A stretch of DNA of 64,000 nucleotides from Oceanicaulis sp. MMSF_3324 (GTDB lineage Bacteria; Pseudomonadota; Alphaproteobacteria; Caulobacterales; Maricaulaceae), in contig NZ_JASHIU010000001.1 of assembly GCF_030733545.1 (NCBI RefSeq), positions 124,001 to 188,000 on the forward strand, written 5' to 3'. How positions within the stretch are numbered: position 1 is the stretch's first letter; every line of letters begins with the position of its first letter. This document shows positions 26,261 to 34,783 of this stretch, piece after piece. The translations under genes and the position numbers were made by a program. The notes below the pieces were generated by a model that saw only the letters and a list, made by a program, of their open reading frames with translations, was not told the DNA's origin and made no database searches.

Positions 26261-26707
26261 TCAGATCTTGAAGGTGCCTGTCATGTCGTCAAGAACGACG
26301 CCGTCTGACGGGGCGCTGCCGGCGGCGCTTTGCACCCAGAACAGCAATTCGCGACTTTTTTCGTCGAGACCCTTCTGGAAATAGTCGTTCTTGTCCAGAA
26401 ACTTGACGGCTTCTCCCGCCCAGTCGGGCTGCACATTGGCCGCCCCGGTCAGCACCAGGATCGGCGTGCCCTTGGCCTGTCGCTCCAACAGCCCAACAGT
26501 GTCCTTGGGCTGGGTGGAATCGGGCAGGCGCAAATCCGCGATGATCAGGTCATAGGACTGGCGGGACAGCTTCTGACGCGCGTCATGAAGCGTGCGCACC
26601 ACCTGCAGATCCATGTCATAGCCCCCGGCGTCGCAGAGCGCATGCTGGAGCAACATCGCGTCCGCGAAGTCATCTTCAACATGAAGGACAGACAGGGGTT
26701 GCGGCAT
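26261..26707 (-). CDS. Single-domain response regulator
   Basis: A 148-residue stand-alone receiver: VLHVEDDFADAMLL with the acidic pair, phospho-acceptor Asp58 in DLIIADLRLPDS, Thr in LVLTGAAN, and a Lys in KFLDKNDYFQKG near residue 108. No DNA-binding or output domain is present, as in DivK or CheY-like phosphate carriers. Its C-terminus (FWVQSAAG onward) has about 25 extra residues. A perfect CtrA-type box lies 40 bases upstream of the ATG, so cell-cycle control is likely. Confidence 0.9.
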   Translation of the reverse strand: MPQPLSVLHVEDDFADAMLLQHALCDAGGYDMDLQVVRTLHDARQKLSRQSYDLIIADLRLPDSTQPKDTVGLLERQAKGTPILVLTGAANVQPDWAGEAVKFLDKNDYFQKGLDEKSRELLFWVQSAAGSAPSDGVVLDDMTGTFKI

Positions 26708-26746
26708 GGTCCTCTCCAGATGGGCACTAAACTACCGGATGTATGC

Positions 26747-26762
26747 TTAATCAGGTTTTAAC
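26747..26762. promoter_or_regulatory. CtrA-type binding box
   Basis: TTAA-TCAGGTT-TTAAC is an exact match to the CtrA consensus TTAA-N7-TTAA(C). It lies about 40 bases upstream of the stand-alone receiver start and overlaps the folD stop codon (26758..26760). On the minus strand it falls where CtrA boxes usually replace a -35 element. The match is seen; CtrA control is inference from established alphaproteobacterial biology. Confidence 0.7.
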
Positions 26763-27690
26763 CCGGCAAAACATCACCGACGGATGCGGGCACCGGCAAG
26801 CTAGCACGCCGTGCAGCCGCCGCAACCGTGTTGGCGAGCAACATGGCGATTGTCATGGGGCCGACCCCTCCGGGGACCGGCGTGACAAAACCTGCGATTT
26901 CAATTGCCTGGTCAAAATCAACATCACCGACCAGACGGCCCTTGCCGGTCTCGCTCTCGACCCGGTTGATTCCCACATCGATGACGCACGCGCCCGGCTT
27001 GATCCAATCGCCCTTAACGAGGTTTGGACGGCCCACGGCGGCGATGATGATATCCGCCTCGCGACAGACCGCTGGCAGATCGCGCGTGCGCGAGTGCGCC
27101 AGCGTGACCGTGCAGTTTTCCGCCAGGAAGAGCAGTGCGGCCGGCTTGCCCACCAGAATGGAGCGTCCGATCACCACGACGGATTTGCCCGACAGATCGC
27201 CCAGAGCCTGTTTGGCCAGGAACACGCTGCCCGACGGCGTGCAGGGCCGCATGCCCGGCGCGCCCAGCACCAGGGCGCCGGCGCTTTGCGCGGTCAGCCC
27301 GTCCACATCCTTGTCGGGACGAATGGTCTGGACCACTTCGGTTTCATCCAGGCCCTTGGGAAGCGGCAATTGGACGAGAATGCCGTCCACGCCGTCATCT
27401 TCATTGAGCCCGCGCACCAAAGCGAGCAGGTCGGCCTGGCTGACATCGGCGGGCAGGATATGCTCAACCGAACGCATGCCCGCCGCTTCGGTCCGGCGCA
27501 CCTTGTTGCGCACATAGACCTGGCTTGCAGGGTCCTCGCCCACCAGAACAACGGCCAGGCAAGGCGCGCGGCCCAGTTGCGGTTCAAGCTGACGCGCGCC
27601 ATCAGCGGCGGCGGCGTCAACAGCGGCGGCGGCGGCCTTGCCGTCAATCAGCTTGGCGGTCGCACGGGAGGGCGTGATGATGTCGGTCAT
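26758..27690 (-). CDS. folD: Bifunctional methylenetetrahydrofolate dehydrogenase / methenyltetrahydrofolate cyclohydrolase
   Basis: The 310-residue protein carries FolD motifs: [19 protein letters not shown] with the catalytic Tyr-Lys, [34 protein letters not shown], and the final [17 protein letters not shown]. It supplies 10-formyl-THF for purine and Met-tRNA formylation. It overlaps the DUF167 gene upstream by ATGA, so folD, DUF167 and yggT form one operon on the minus strand. Confidence 0.96.
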   Translation of the reverse strand: MTDIITPSRATAKLIDGKAAAAAVDAAAADGARQLEPQLGRAPCLAVVLVGEDPASQVYVRNKVRRTEAAGMRSVEHILPADVSQADLLALVRGLNEDDGVDGILVQLPLPKGLDETEVVQTIRPDKDVDGLTAQSAGALVLGAPGMRPCTPSGSVFLAKQALGDLSGKSVVVIGRSILVGKPAALLFLAENCTVTLAHSRTRDLPAVCREADIIIAAVGRPNLVKGDWIKPGACVIDVGINRVESETGKGRLVGDVDFDQAIEIAGFVTPVPGGVGPMTIAMLLANTVAAAARRASLPVPASVGDVLPG

Positions 27691-28007
27691 GAGCCGGGGT
27701 GATGGAGCAAGCCCGAGACCACGTCAAGCAGCGGATTTGTCGCGGCTGTGCGCACCAGAAGGGTTTTCTCCCGCTGGGTCGCGCCCGCAATGACGCTGAC
27801 GGTGGATTTGGGCACGCCCAGCGCCTTGGCGATGAGCGCGCACAGCTCGGTATTGGCTGCGCCCTTGTCCGGCGCCGATCGGACTTTGGCGACCAGCCGC
27901 ACCCGGCCATCAGCCCCTTCGCGCCCGCCGCCGAGATGAGCGCGCGCAGCCTTGGGCTGGACCCTGACGAACAGGCGCAAACCGTCCTCGACCGTCTGCG
28001 CCGGCAT
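27687..28007 (-). CDS. DUF167 (YggU-like) protein
   Basis: The 106-residue product has the YggU features [35 protein letters not shown] (here [14 protein letters not shown]) and [15 protein letters not shown]. Length fits the family, whose biochemical role is unknown. It starts 4 bases after the YggT stop and overlaps folD by 4 bases. Confidence 0.93.
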   Translation of the reverse strand: MPAQTVEDGLRLFVRVQPKAARAHLGGGREGADGRVRLVAKVRSAPDKGAANTELCALIAKALGVPKSTVSVIAGATQREKTLLVRTAATNPLLDVVSGLLHHPGS

Positions 28008-28011
28008 GGTG

Positions 28012-28326
28012 TCAGCCCAGCCGGGGGAAGATCTGTCCGAGGATCAGCCAGTTACGAACGAACATGATCACCAGAAGCAGAACCAGGGGCGACAGGTCCA
28101 GACCGCCCAGGGGCGGCAGAATATTACGGATCGGCCGCAGCAAGGGCTCGGTGATCGTGCCGGTGAGACGCCAGATCGTGCTGACAAGCTGATTGTTCGG
28201 ATTAACAACGTTAAACGAGATCAGCCAGCTCAGGATCACCCCGACAAAGATGACATAGACCAGCAATTGCAGGGGGATCAGGATGAACAGGTACACAAGG
28301 ACCTGCGCCAGAGACATGTATTCCAT
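28012..28326 (-). CDS. YggT-family membrane protein
   Basis: A 104-residue protein with two hydrophobic regions and the YggT motif: YLFILIPLQLLVYVIFVGVILSWLI, then LTGTITEPLLRPIRNILPPLGGLDLSPLVLLLVI. YggT proteins are linked to membrane or division functions and osmotic stress in other bacteria. It is first in the yggT-DUF167-folD operon. Confidence 0.93.
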   Translation of the reverse strand: MEYMSLAQVLVYLFILIPLQLLVYVIFVGVILSWLISFNVVNPNNQLVSTIWRLTGTITEPLLRPIRNILPPLGGLDLSPLVLLLVIMFVRNWLILGQIFPRLG

Positions 28327-28413
28327 GGGTGTCAGCGCTCTCGTTCGAAACTCTTCTCACTCATGCTGGTCTAGCCCTCACCGGCCCGGGCTGACAAGCA
28401 GCTTCGCTCACGC

Positions 28414-29526
28414 TCAGGGCGCTGCCGGCAGCGTCATCACGAAGCGGGCTCCGTTTTCATATCCCGTATCGAGCCAGATCCGGCCGCCATCCGCCTCTAT
28501 TATGTGCTTGCACAAGGCCAGGCCCAGCCCCACGCCCTCGACCGGTCCGGTGGACATGCGGAACAGCACGTCAAAGATCATCTCGCTCTGGCGCGGATCG
28601 ATGCCGGGCCCGTCATCCTCCACCACGATCTCCACCCAGCCGTCCTCGACGCCGCGCGCATAGATCCGCACAACAGGAACGTCCTTGGAGAATTTAAGCG
28701 CGTTATCGAGCAGATGACTGAAGACCAGGGTCATCAAGCGCTCATCCGCCCAGACCACCGGCAGGGGGGCGATCTCGATCTGCGCGCCCTGGCTGTCGAT
28801 CTCGACCTTCATCGCATCCCGGACGGTCTTGAGAACCGCCTTCAGATCGAGCCGGACAGGATCATGATCCGCACTGATGGCGCGCACATATTCAACCAGC
28901 GCGCTGGTCAGGTCCTGCATCCGCTCCACCGACCCGTTCAGGCGTTCAAGATAATCGCGGCCAGTGGGGCTGAGCGTGTCGGCTTCCTCGCGTTCAATCA
29001 GGCCGGCGAACACCGAAATATGGCGCAAGGGCGCGCGCAGATCGTGGGATGCGGCGGTGGCGAAGCGCTGCAGCCCGGCATGGGTGTTCTCGATCTTCTT
29101 CTGGAGCGCCTGATAATCCTCGCGCTTGACCGTGTTTACGGGCGTCAGACGTCGTTCCTGCGCCATGGCCAGCATTTGCGGCATCCAGTACCAGAGCAGG
29201 ATCGCGCCGCAGAGGCCGAAGGCCGCGCTGGTCAGATAGACCATGCCGTCTATGACCGGGTGGGGCGTGTTGATCGAGACAAGCCGCGCCAGATGCGCGA
29301 TCGCCGCCAGGGCGGCAAGCACCGTGATGGACCGCACCATCTTCAGACGCAGGAGGGATTTGTTGCAGCGCATCTGCCAGATCAGCGTGCCGGCGATCAG
29401 CGCATAGGCCAGGAAGATCAGGCTATGGGACAGCATCTGGAAAAACACGCTCTGCGCGTGTTCTCCCATGCCGAACAGATGGAGGTGTGTCCCCTCCGTA
29501 TGCCCTGACCCCTCATCCATGCGCAT
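28414..29526 (-). CDS. Membrane sensor histidine kinase
   Basis: The 370-residue kinase has three hydrophobic helices in residues 28-125 and then a coiled coil. The phospho-acceptor box TAASHDLRAPLRHISVF holds His161. The ATPase region shows LLDNALKF, DDGPGID and VGLGLALCKHIIEADGG. The HDLRAPL box and the DUF-free N-terminus resemble phytochrome/CBCR-type or orphan kinases. No receiver is fused or adjacent. An ATG-near GAGGGGTCA precedes the start. Its partner is unknown; the stand-alone receiver 1.7 kb away is a candidate. Confidence 0.92.
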   Translation of the reverse strand: MRMDEGSGHTEGTHLHLFGMGEHAQSVFFQMLSHSLIFLAYALIAGTLIWQMRCNKSLLRLKMVRSITVLAALAAIAHLARLVSINTPHPVIDGMVYLTSAAFGLCGAILLWYWMPQMLAMAQERRLTPVNTVKREDYQALQKKIENTHAGLQRFATAASHDLRAPLRHISVFAGLIEREEADTLSPTGRDYLERLNGSVERMQDLTSALVEYVRAISADHDPVRLDLKAVLKTVRDAMKVEIDSQGAQIEIAPLPVVWADERLMTLVFSHLLDNALKFSKDVPVVRIYARGVEDGWVEIVVEDDGPGIDPRQSEMIFDVLFRMSTGPVEGVGLGLALCKHIIEADGGRIWLDTGYENGARFVMTLPAAP

Positions 29527-29628
29527 GTTTTATAACGAAGCGCAGTTTACGCAAACGTCAATCATATGTCGGTGGCGTCCATGCTTGACAATCGCGGACG
29601 TGATACGTACCTCCCCAGTCTCTGGAAC

Positions 29629-29704
<76 letters not shown>

Positions 29705-29777
29705 GATCCTCTTTGATTTCAGCAACAAACGACAACGCCGCCCGAAGGCGGCGCGTCCAGTTCGTCATCTCAAAACC

Positions 29778-30596
29778 CTAGAAACGGCGACCGATCGCGA
29801 GCCCGAGAAAGACCTGATCCTCGCTGCCGCGTTCGGCAACGATGGGGCTGTCCGCGTAATCGCCCAGAAGGCGCGAATACCCCGCAACGCCGGTCACCGA
29901 CCAGCTCCGGCTCACCGCCACATCCAGTATGGCCGTCACGCCCACATCGCGCACGCCGCCCTCGGCGGTGTAGAGCGACAGGCCGGTCGCGGCGGCGTCA
30001 ACGGCATCCACAGAAAACAAGGTGTCGGCATAATCGTCTGAAAACCCGCTCACAGAGGCGGACAGCGCCGCGAAGACGCCGCGGGAGACCATGACGCCGT
30101 AATCGGCCGAGGCGCTCCAGGCGATGCCGTCGAAATTACCCAGCGCATCAAGGCCTGCATCCACACCAATGCCGAACCGATCGCGCTCCGCCAGCACGTT
30201 CTCGGCCAAGGTCAGATCTACATAACCGCCCGTGATGAGGGAGGAATCCACATCCCGCATACGGTCGACGATCTCATCCTCCACGTCGTCTCGACCGCCG
30301 GACCAGCGCACATAGGCGCCCAGTTCCCACGGACCGGTTTCGTAAAGCGTGGCCGCCAGACCCGGTCCGTTGGTGCGGAAGGAGACGCCGCCCAGTTCAA
30401 AGCGCGCCGCGCCGAACGGAATGACGCGGTAATCGTCTGATCCGGCATAGTCAGGCAGCATGGCCGCGCCGCCTGCGACATAATTGCGCGGCACAGGGCT
30501 GGATTGAGAGCCCTCGGCGATCTGAGCGTGGGCCGCGCCCTGTCCCGCAATCATGGCGGCGCAGAAAACCGATGTCGCCAGAAGAACTTGTTTCAT
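29778..30596 (-). CDS. MipA/OmpV-family outer-membrane protein
   Basis: The ATG at 30596 (MKQVLLATSVFCAAM, with GAGGGGG upstream) gives 272 residues and a signal peptide cleaved after AHA. The mature protein is beta-rich and follows the MipA pattern: YVAGGAAMLPDYAGSDDYRVIPFGAARFE, WELGAYVRWSGGRDD, ADYGVMVSRGVF, and the C-terminal YSRLLGDYADSPIVAERGSEDQVFLGLAIGRRF ending in Phe. MipA links murein hydrolases and synthases in E. coli; others of this family are porin-like. Confidence 0.9.
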   Translation of the reverse strand: MKQVLLATSVFCAAMIAGQGAAHAQIAEGSQSSPVPRNYVAGGAAMLPDYAGSDDYRVIPFGAARFELGGVSFRTNGPGLAATLYETGPWELGAYVRWSGGRDDVEDEIVDRMRDVDSSLITGGYVDLTLAENVLAERDRFGIGVDAGLDALGNFDGIAWSASADYGVMVSRGVFAALSASVSGFSDDYADTLFSVDAVDAAATGLSLYTAEGGVRDVGVTAILDVAVSRSWSVTGVAGYSRLLGDYADSPIVAERGSEDQVFLGLAIGRRF

Positions 30597-30700
30597 TCCA
30601 TACCCCCTCAAGGTCACAAGCCCTCAATGCTAGATCACACAAGGCCGAGAGCAAGCGTGTTCATACGATTTCTTTACCTCGACAGCGTAGTCTGAGCGCT

Positions 30701-31162
30701 ATGAAAACCTTGCGTCACATTCTGGGTCTGGGACTCACATGCGCCCTTCTGGGCGCGGCTCCGGCATGGGCTCTGGGCGGGGGCGGCGGCAGTGCGCCTC
30801 CGGCGGAAGAAGCGCCCGAAGAATCCATGGGCCGCACCCTGAGCCACGCCAACAGCTATGTCCGCATGGAACCGGTACGCGCCTCGGTGCAAGCCGATTT
30901 CCGCATGCGGGGCCTGTTGCAGGTGGGCCTGGCGCTGGATGCGCCGCACAGCCGCACGCGCCAGGTGATCGCCGAGCGCCAGATCTGGCTGCGCGACGCC
31001 TATTCGCAGGCCATGCTGCTCTATTCGGGCCGGATGTATCGCTGGGGCCAGATCCCGGATGCGGACATCATCGCGCGCCTGTTGCAGGAAGAGACCGATC
31101 GTGTGATCGGACCGGGCCAGGCGACGGTGGTGCTCGATACGGTGATCGTTCACGCCACCTGA
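30701..31162 (+). CDS. Secreted protein of unknown function, FliL-like pattern possible
   Basis: The ATG at 30701 gives 153 residues with a signal peptide cleaved near PAWA and a glycine-rich GGGGG stretch right after it. The core (YVRMEPVRASVQADFRMRGLL through TVVLDTVIVHAT) has the strand-helix-strand spacing reminiscent of FliL, including QVIAERQIWLRDA and ADIIARLLQEETDRVIGPG. FliL normally has an N-terminal membrane anchor, not a cleaved signal, so the resemblance may be structural only. No flagellar gene is nearby. Confidence 0.7.
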   Translation: MKTLRHILGLGLTCALLGAAPAWALGGGGGSAPPAEEAPEESMGRTLSHANSYVRMEPVRASVQADFRMRGLLQVGLALDAPHSRTRQVIAERQIWLRDAYSQAMLLYSGRMYRWGQIPDADIIARLLQEETDRVIGPGQATVVLDTVIVHAT

Positions 31163-31172
31163 CCCCAAGGGC

Positions 31173-31469
31173 CTAGCTCTTGTTCAGGACCGCCGCGCGT
31201 TCTTCGATGAATTGCGCCAGCTCAAGGTCCAGCTGGGTCACTCCGCCCGCATCATGGGTGGAGAGCGTCACATCCACAGTGTTGTAGACATTGAACCATT
31301 CAGGGTGATGGTCCATCTGCTCGGCCTTCATCGCCACCTGCGTCATCAGGGCGAAAGCGCTCTTGAAGTCGTCAAACTTGAAGACCTTGCGCACCGCATC
31401 CCGTTTTTCGACGGCTTCCCAGCCGGCAAGCTGATCGATCAGGGTCTGTGCGCCAATTTTATCCGCCAT
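31173..31469 (-). CDS. phhB: 4a-hydroxytetrahydrobiopterin dehydratase
   Basis: PhhB (pterin-4a-carbinolamine dehydratase) regenerates biopterin after aromatic hydroxylases. From the second of two ATGs (31469, five bases after AGGAGG) the product is 98 residues, the usual length. Seen are [39 protein letters not shown] with the catalytic His cluster, and the [18 protein letters not shown] strand-helix. No phhA (phenylalanine hydroxylase) is within the window. It converges on the secreted-protein gene. Confidence 0.93.
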   Translation of the reverse strand: MADKIGAQTLIDQLAGWEAVEKRDAVRKVFKFDDFKSAFALMTQVAMKAEQMDHHPEWFNVYNTVDVTLSTHDAGGVTQLDLELAQFIEERAAVLNKS

Positions 31470-31604
31470 CATGTCCTCCTTGGTGTCTGGCCTGAAAGCT
31501 GGCCGCAAACCGCTTGCGCTTCAAGGCCACCCCCCTGCGTTTACTAAAAATGAGGGGGTGTTGGGGCAGACTTCAGGCTCTGATTGTAAATCACGGAGGC
31601 GGCC

Positions 31605-31877
31605 ATGACCCGCTATCTGGTGTCTGAAGAAAACCCGACCGGTCGCAAGCTGGAAGACATCCTGATCGAATTGCGCGCGGATGTGCTGATCCGCTGCACC
31701 AAGATCTCCAATGATCTGCGTCCCGAGGCGCTGCATGTGCTGGCCAATAACGTCAAAGTGCTCGAGCACCTGACCGAAGCGGTCGAGCTGGCGCAGGACA
31801 GTACGAATCTGCTCAATCGCGCCTTTGGCCCCAGCCAGGCCGACCAGGGCGGCCCGCCGCGCATCGGCGAAGCCTAG
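31605..31877 (+). CDS. Small conserved-looking protein of unknown function
   Basis: A 90-residue product from an ATG preceded by ACGGAGG. It is mostly helical: KLEDILIELRADVLIRCTKI, RPEALHVLANNVKVLEHLTEAVEL, followed by a short glycine- and proline-rich tail. Base composition and codon use match neighbours and the ribosome site is good, so it is likely real. No domain was recognised. The TAG stop overlaps that of queG on the other strand as CTAG. Confidence 0.75.
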   Translation: MTRYLVSEENPTGRKLEDILIELRADVLIRCTKISNDLRPEALHVLANNVKVLEHLTEAVELAQDSTNLLNRAFGPSQADQGGPPRIGEA

Positions 31878-32992
31878 GCGCTCCGCCATTCAAGACGCAC
31901 GTCCGGGCTGGCCTCGATGCCGGCCCGTTGCGTCTTCTCGGCGTCAAACCGCACCCGGTCCAGCTGCGCCAGCGCCCAGATCGCCGCGCCGCGCACAAGC
32001 TCTGAAGGGTCATCCAGCAAGGCGACCGCCTTGTCCGCCAACGCGCGGTCATCGCTATTGCCCAGCGCGATCAGAACATTTCTGACAAACCGGTCCCGGC
32101 CCACCCGCTTGATGGGCGAGCCGCGAAAGAATTCGCGAAACGCCGCATCATCCAGCGTCGCCAGCTCGGCCAGCTTGGGCCCGGTCAGCGCTTCGCGCGG
32201 GTGAAACGCCGCTTCTGAACTGGCTTGCGCGAACTTGTTCCACGGACACACCGCCAGACAGTCATCACAGCCATAGATCCGGTTGCCCATCGGCTTACGG
32301 AACTCGAGCGGGATCGGGCCCTTGTTCTCGATGGTCAGATACGAGATGCAGCGCCGCGCATCGATCTGGTAGGGCGCGGGAAAGGCGTTGGTCGGGCAGA
32401 TATCCAGACAGGCCCGGCACGAGCCGCAATGGTCGGTTTCGGGCGCATCGGGCGCCAGCTCCGCCGCGGTCAGCATCACCCCCAGAAACAGCCAGCTGCC
32501 ATGGGTGCGACTGACGAGATTGGTGTGCTTGCCCTGCCAGCCGAGGCCCGATTTGTGCGCCAGCGGCTTTTCCATCAGGGGCGCGGTGTCGACGAACACC
32601 TTCACCTCGGCCCCGGTTTCGCGGTGAAACGCGCCCGCAAAACGCTTGAGGCGCTTTTTCAGGACGTCGTGATAGTCCTTGTTCTGGGCATAGACGCTGA
32701 TGGCGGCTTCATCGCGCCGGTCCAGGATCTCCAGCGGATCGTGCTCGGGCCCGTAATCGAGCCCCACCACCACCGCCGATTTCGCATCCGGCCACATATG
32801 GGTGGGGTGAGCGCGGCGCTCCAGCGTGTCTTCCATCCACGCCATATCGCCATGCCGGCCCTCGCCGACAAAGCGCTTGAGCCGTTCTCCGGCCTCCCAC
32901 GGCTCATCGGCGCGAGTGACGCGCACGACGGAAAAGCCGGCCTCCAGCGCCAGCGCCTTGACCCGCTCGGCCTGCTCGTCCGGCGTCGTCAT
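31874..32992 (-). CDS. queG: Epoxyqueuosine reductase
   Basis: QueG performs the last step of queuosine synthesis in tRNA. The ATG at 32992 (MTTPDEQAERVK) gives 372 residues. The two iron-sulfur binding blocks are visible, CGSCRACLDICP and CDDCLAVCPW, after the cobalamin domain with VVGLDYG, the VDTAPLMEKPLA catalytic stretch and GWQGKHTNLVSR. The C-terminus ends in one HEAT-type repeat (LADKAVALLDDPSELVRGAAIWAL). The frame continues upstream over the GST stop but without family similarity. It lies 2 bases downstream of the GST stop. Confidence 0.95.
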   Translation of the reverse strand: MTTPDEQAERVKALALEAGFSVVRVTRADEPWEAGERLKRFVGEGRHGDMAWMEDTLERRAHPTHMWPDAKSAVVVGLDYGPEHDPLEILDRRDEAAISVYAQNKDYHDVLKKRLKRFAGAFHRETGAEVKVFVDTAPLMEKPLAHKSGLGWQGKHTNLVSRTHGSWLFLGVMLTAAELAPDAPETDHCGSCRACLDICPTNAFPAPYQIDARRCISYLTIENKGPIPLEFRKPMGNRIYGCDDCLAVCPWNKFAQASSEAAFHPREALTGPKLAELATLDDAAFREFFRGSPIKRVGRDRFVRNVLIALGNSDDRALADKAVALLDDPSELVRGAAIWALAQLDRVRFDAEKTQRAGIEASPDVRLEWRSA

Positions 32993-32994
32993 GT

Positions 32995-33672
32995 CTAGAA
33001 ATCCAGATCCTGATAGCCATCCACGGGCGGGCAGCCCGGCAGGCGATCGGCCAGAATGCCTCGGAAGGACGGGCGGCACTTGATGCGCTGGTACCAGGCC
33101 TTCGCCGCCGGGAAATCATCCCACGGCATATCGCCCAGATAATCGACACAGGACAGGTGCGCCGCAGCGACAAGATCGGCCAGCGTGAATCGCGGCCCGG
33201 CCAGACCGTCGCGCTGATCAAGCAGCCCGCACATATAGTCGAGATGCCAGCGCAGCATGTCGCGGCCGATCCGGATCGCCTCCATGTCCGGCGCGCCGAG
33301 CGACTGCACCCGCTTTTCCAGCTTTTCATGGAGCAGATAGGCGTTCACTTCGGCGTTGAACTTCACATCGAACCAGGCCGCCAGCCGCCTCGCCTCGGCG
33401 CGGTCCGCCGCGCCGCCCGGCAACAGCGCGGGGTCGGGATGGGTCTCTTCCAGATATTCCAGGATCGCCCGGGTCTCGCACAGGGCCGTTCGCCCCTTGT
33501 CGGTCTCTTCAACCAGGACCGGGGGCAGACCGGTGGGATTGAGCGCGACCAGATCATCCGGCAAATCCCAGAAACGCTGATACTCGGCCTCGAAATCGAG
33601 CTTCTTCTCGGCGAGCGCGAGGCGGACCTGTCGGGACCAGGGATCGAGGGGCCAATGGTGCAAGATACGCAT
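32995..33672 (-). CDS. Glutathione S-transferase family protein
   Basis: The 225-residue protein starts MRILHHWPLDPWSRQVRLALAEK, the thioredoxin-fold N-terminal domain with Ser in the active-site position, and has the FLVEE-like LPPVLVEETDKG and CETRAILEYLEE motif. A helical C-terminal domain follows (about 85-220) with RFTLADLVAAAHLSCVDYLG. The best general match is a GST of the plant-like/Ure2 sort; substrate unknown. It is positioned between CDF and queG genes in one minus-strand run. Confidence 0.92.
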   Translation of the reverse strand: MRILHHWPLDPWSRQVRLALAEKKLDFEAEYQRFWDLPDDLVALNPTGLPPVLVEETDKGRTALCETRAILEYLEETHPDPALLPGGAADRAEARRLAAWFDVKFNAEVNAYLLHEKLEKRVQSLGAPDMEAIRIGRDMLRWHLDYMCGLLDQRDGLAGPRFTLADLVAAAHLSCVDYLGDMPWDDFPAAKAWYQRIKCRPSFRGILADRLPGCPPVDGYQDLDF

Positions 33673-33703
33673 GGCCCCACCCTAACCGTTATCGGCCCAT
33701 GGC

Positions 33704-34684
33704 TTAAGCCGGATCATCCGCTGGACCTGCACTCGACGCGCCGTCCCGGCCGAAATAGGCATTGCCATGCGGGGCCGCACGCCCCTTGGGATCGGGGTGA
33801 ATGAGCACGTCAGCCGCCGGATAGGCCGCCATCACCCGCGCTTCGGCCGCCACCAGTATGGCGTGGGCCTGGGTCAGGGTCAGCTCGGGCTCCAGCTCCA
33901 TATGCATCTGGATATGGATGAACGGCCCCGAGGCGCGCGTACGCAGCTGGTGCACGCCCAGGACCCGCGGATCGTCCGCGGCCAGCGCCTTGATCTGCTC
34001 GCGCTCTTCATCGGGCAGCTCCCGGTCCATCAGGGCGGAGATCGCCTCACGCCCCACCGTGAAGGCTGTCCAGAACAGCCACAGCACCACGATGAAGCCC
34101 ATGATCGGGTCGGCGCGCTCGATTCCCACCAGCGCCAGCACGAGGCCGACCACGACTACCATGTTCGAGCTGAGATCGGCGAAATAGTGCGCCCGGTCAC
34201 CCGTCACAGCGAGCGAACCGGTCTGCTTCACCGCGCGCGTCTGCGCCCAGACCAGCCCCAGCGTCAGGGCGATGGACAGCCCCATGACCGATAACGCGAT
34301 CGCGCCTGCATCCAGAGGCTGGGGGTCAACGAACCGGTTCCAGGATTCATGGATCAGATAGCCTGCGGAGAGGGCCACCAGCAGGGCTTGCAGCAGGCTG
34401 GCCAGCGCTTCCGCCTTGCCATGGCCGTAACGATGCTCGGCATCCGCCGGGGTCGCTGCATAGCGCACCGCGAAAAACGTCGTCAGAGACGCCACCAGGT
34501 CCAGCGAGGAATCCGCCAGCGACGCCAGCATGGCGATGGAGCCTGAGAGGATCCAGGCGATCAGCTTGGCGATGACCAGCGTCGCGGCCACCATCACCGA
34601 CAGCCGGGTGACATGACCGGTGATCTTGCGGGCCTCCGCGGGGGCGAGCTTGCCCGGACCGGCTTCAAGCGCGTCGTGCGGCAT
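33704..34684 (-). CDS. Cation diffusion facilitator (Zn/Fe/Cd efflux, FieF-like)
   Basis: The 326-residue transporter has about six membrane helices in residues 25-215. Metal-site motifs LASLADSSLDLVAS and DRAHYFADLSSNMVV give the two DxxxD/HxxxD sites in helices II and V. A cytoplasmic C-terminal domain (about 220-300) contains HQLRTRASGPFIHIQMHMELEP and HAILVAAEARV. CDF proteins export divalent metal ions by proton antiport. It heads the CDF-GST-queG run, divergent from uppP. Confidence 0.94.
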   Translation of the reverse strand: MPHDALEAGPGKLAPAEARKITGHVTRLSVMVAATLVIAKLIAWILSGSIAMLASLADSSLDLVASLTTFFAVRYAATPADAEHRYGHGKAEALASLLQALLVALSAGYLIHESWNRFVDPQPLDAGAIALSVMGLSIALTLGLVWAQTRAVKQTGSLAVTGDRAHYFADLSSNMVVVVGLVLALVGIERADPIMGFIVVLWLFWTAFTVGREAISALMDRELPDEEREQIKALAADDPRVLGVHQLRTRASGPFIHIQMHMELEPELTLTQAHAILVAAEARVMAAYPAADVLIHPDPKGRAAPHGNAYFGRDGASSAGPADDPA

Positions 34685-34783
34685 GGCGTTCTTTCATTAT
34701 GTGTTGTCCAGACGGTATTGGCTCTTGGCGATCGCAGCAATCCCGCGCACTCTGCCGCCGAACCAGCGGGGGAAAGTGACGCC

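Noticed and set aside
28199-28215. Two TTAA motifs inside yggT
   Set aside because: The spacer is 5 rather than 7 bases and the site is internal to a coding region, so it is not counted as a CtrA box.
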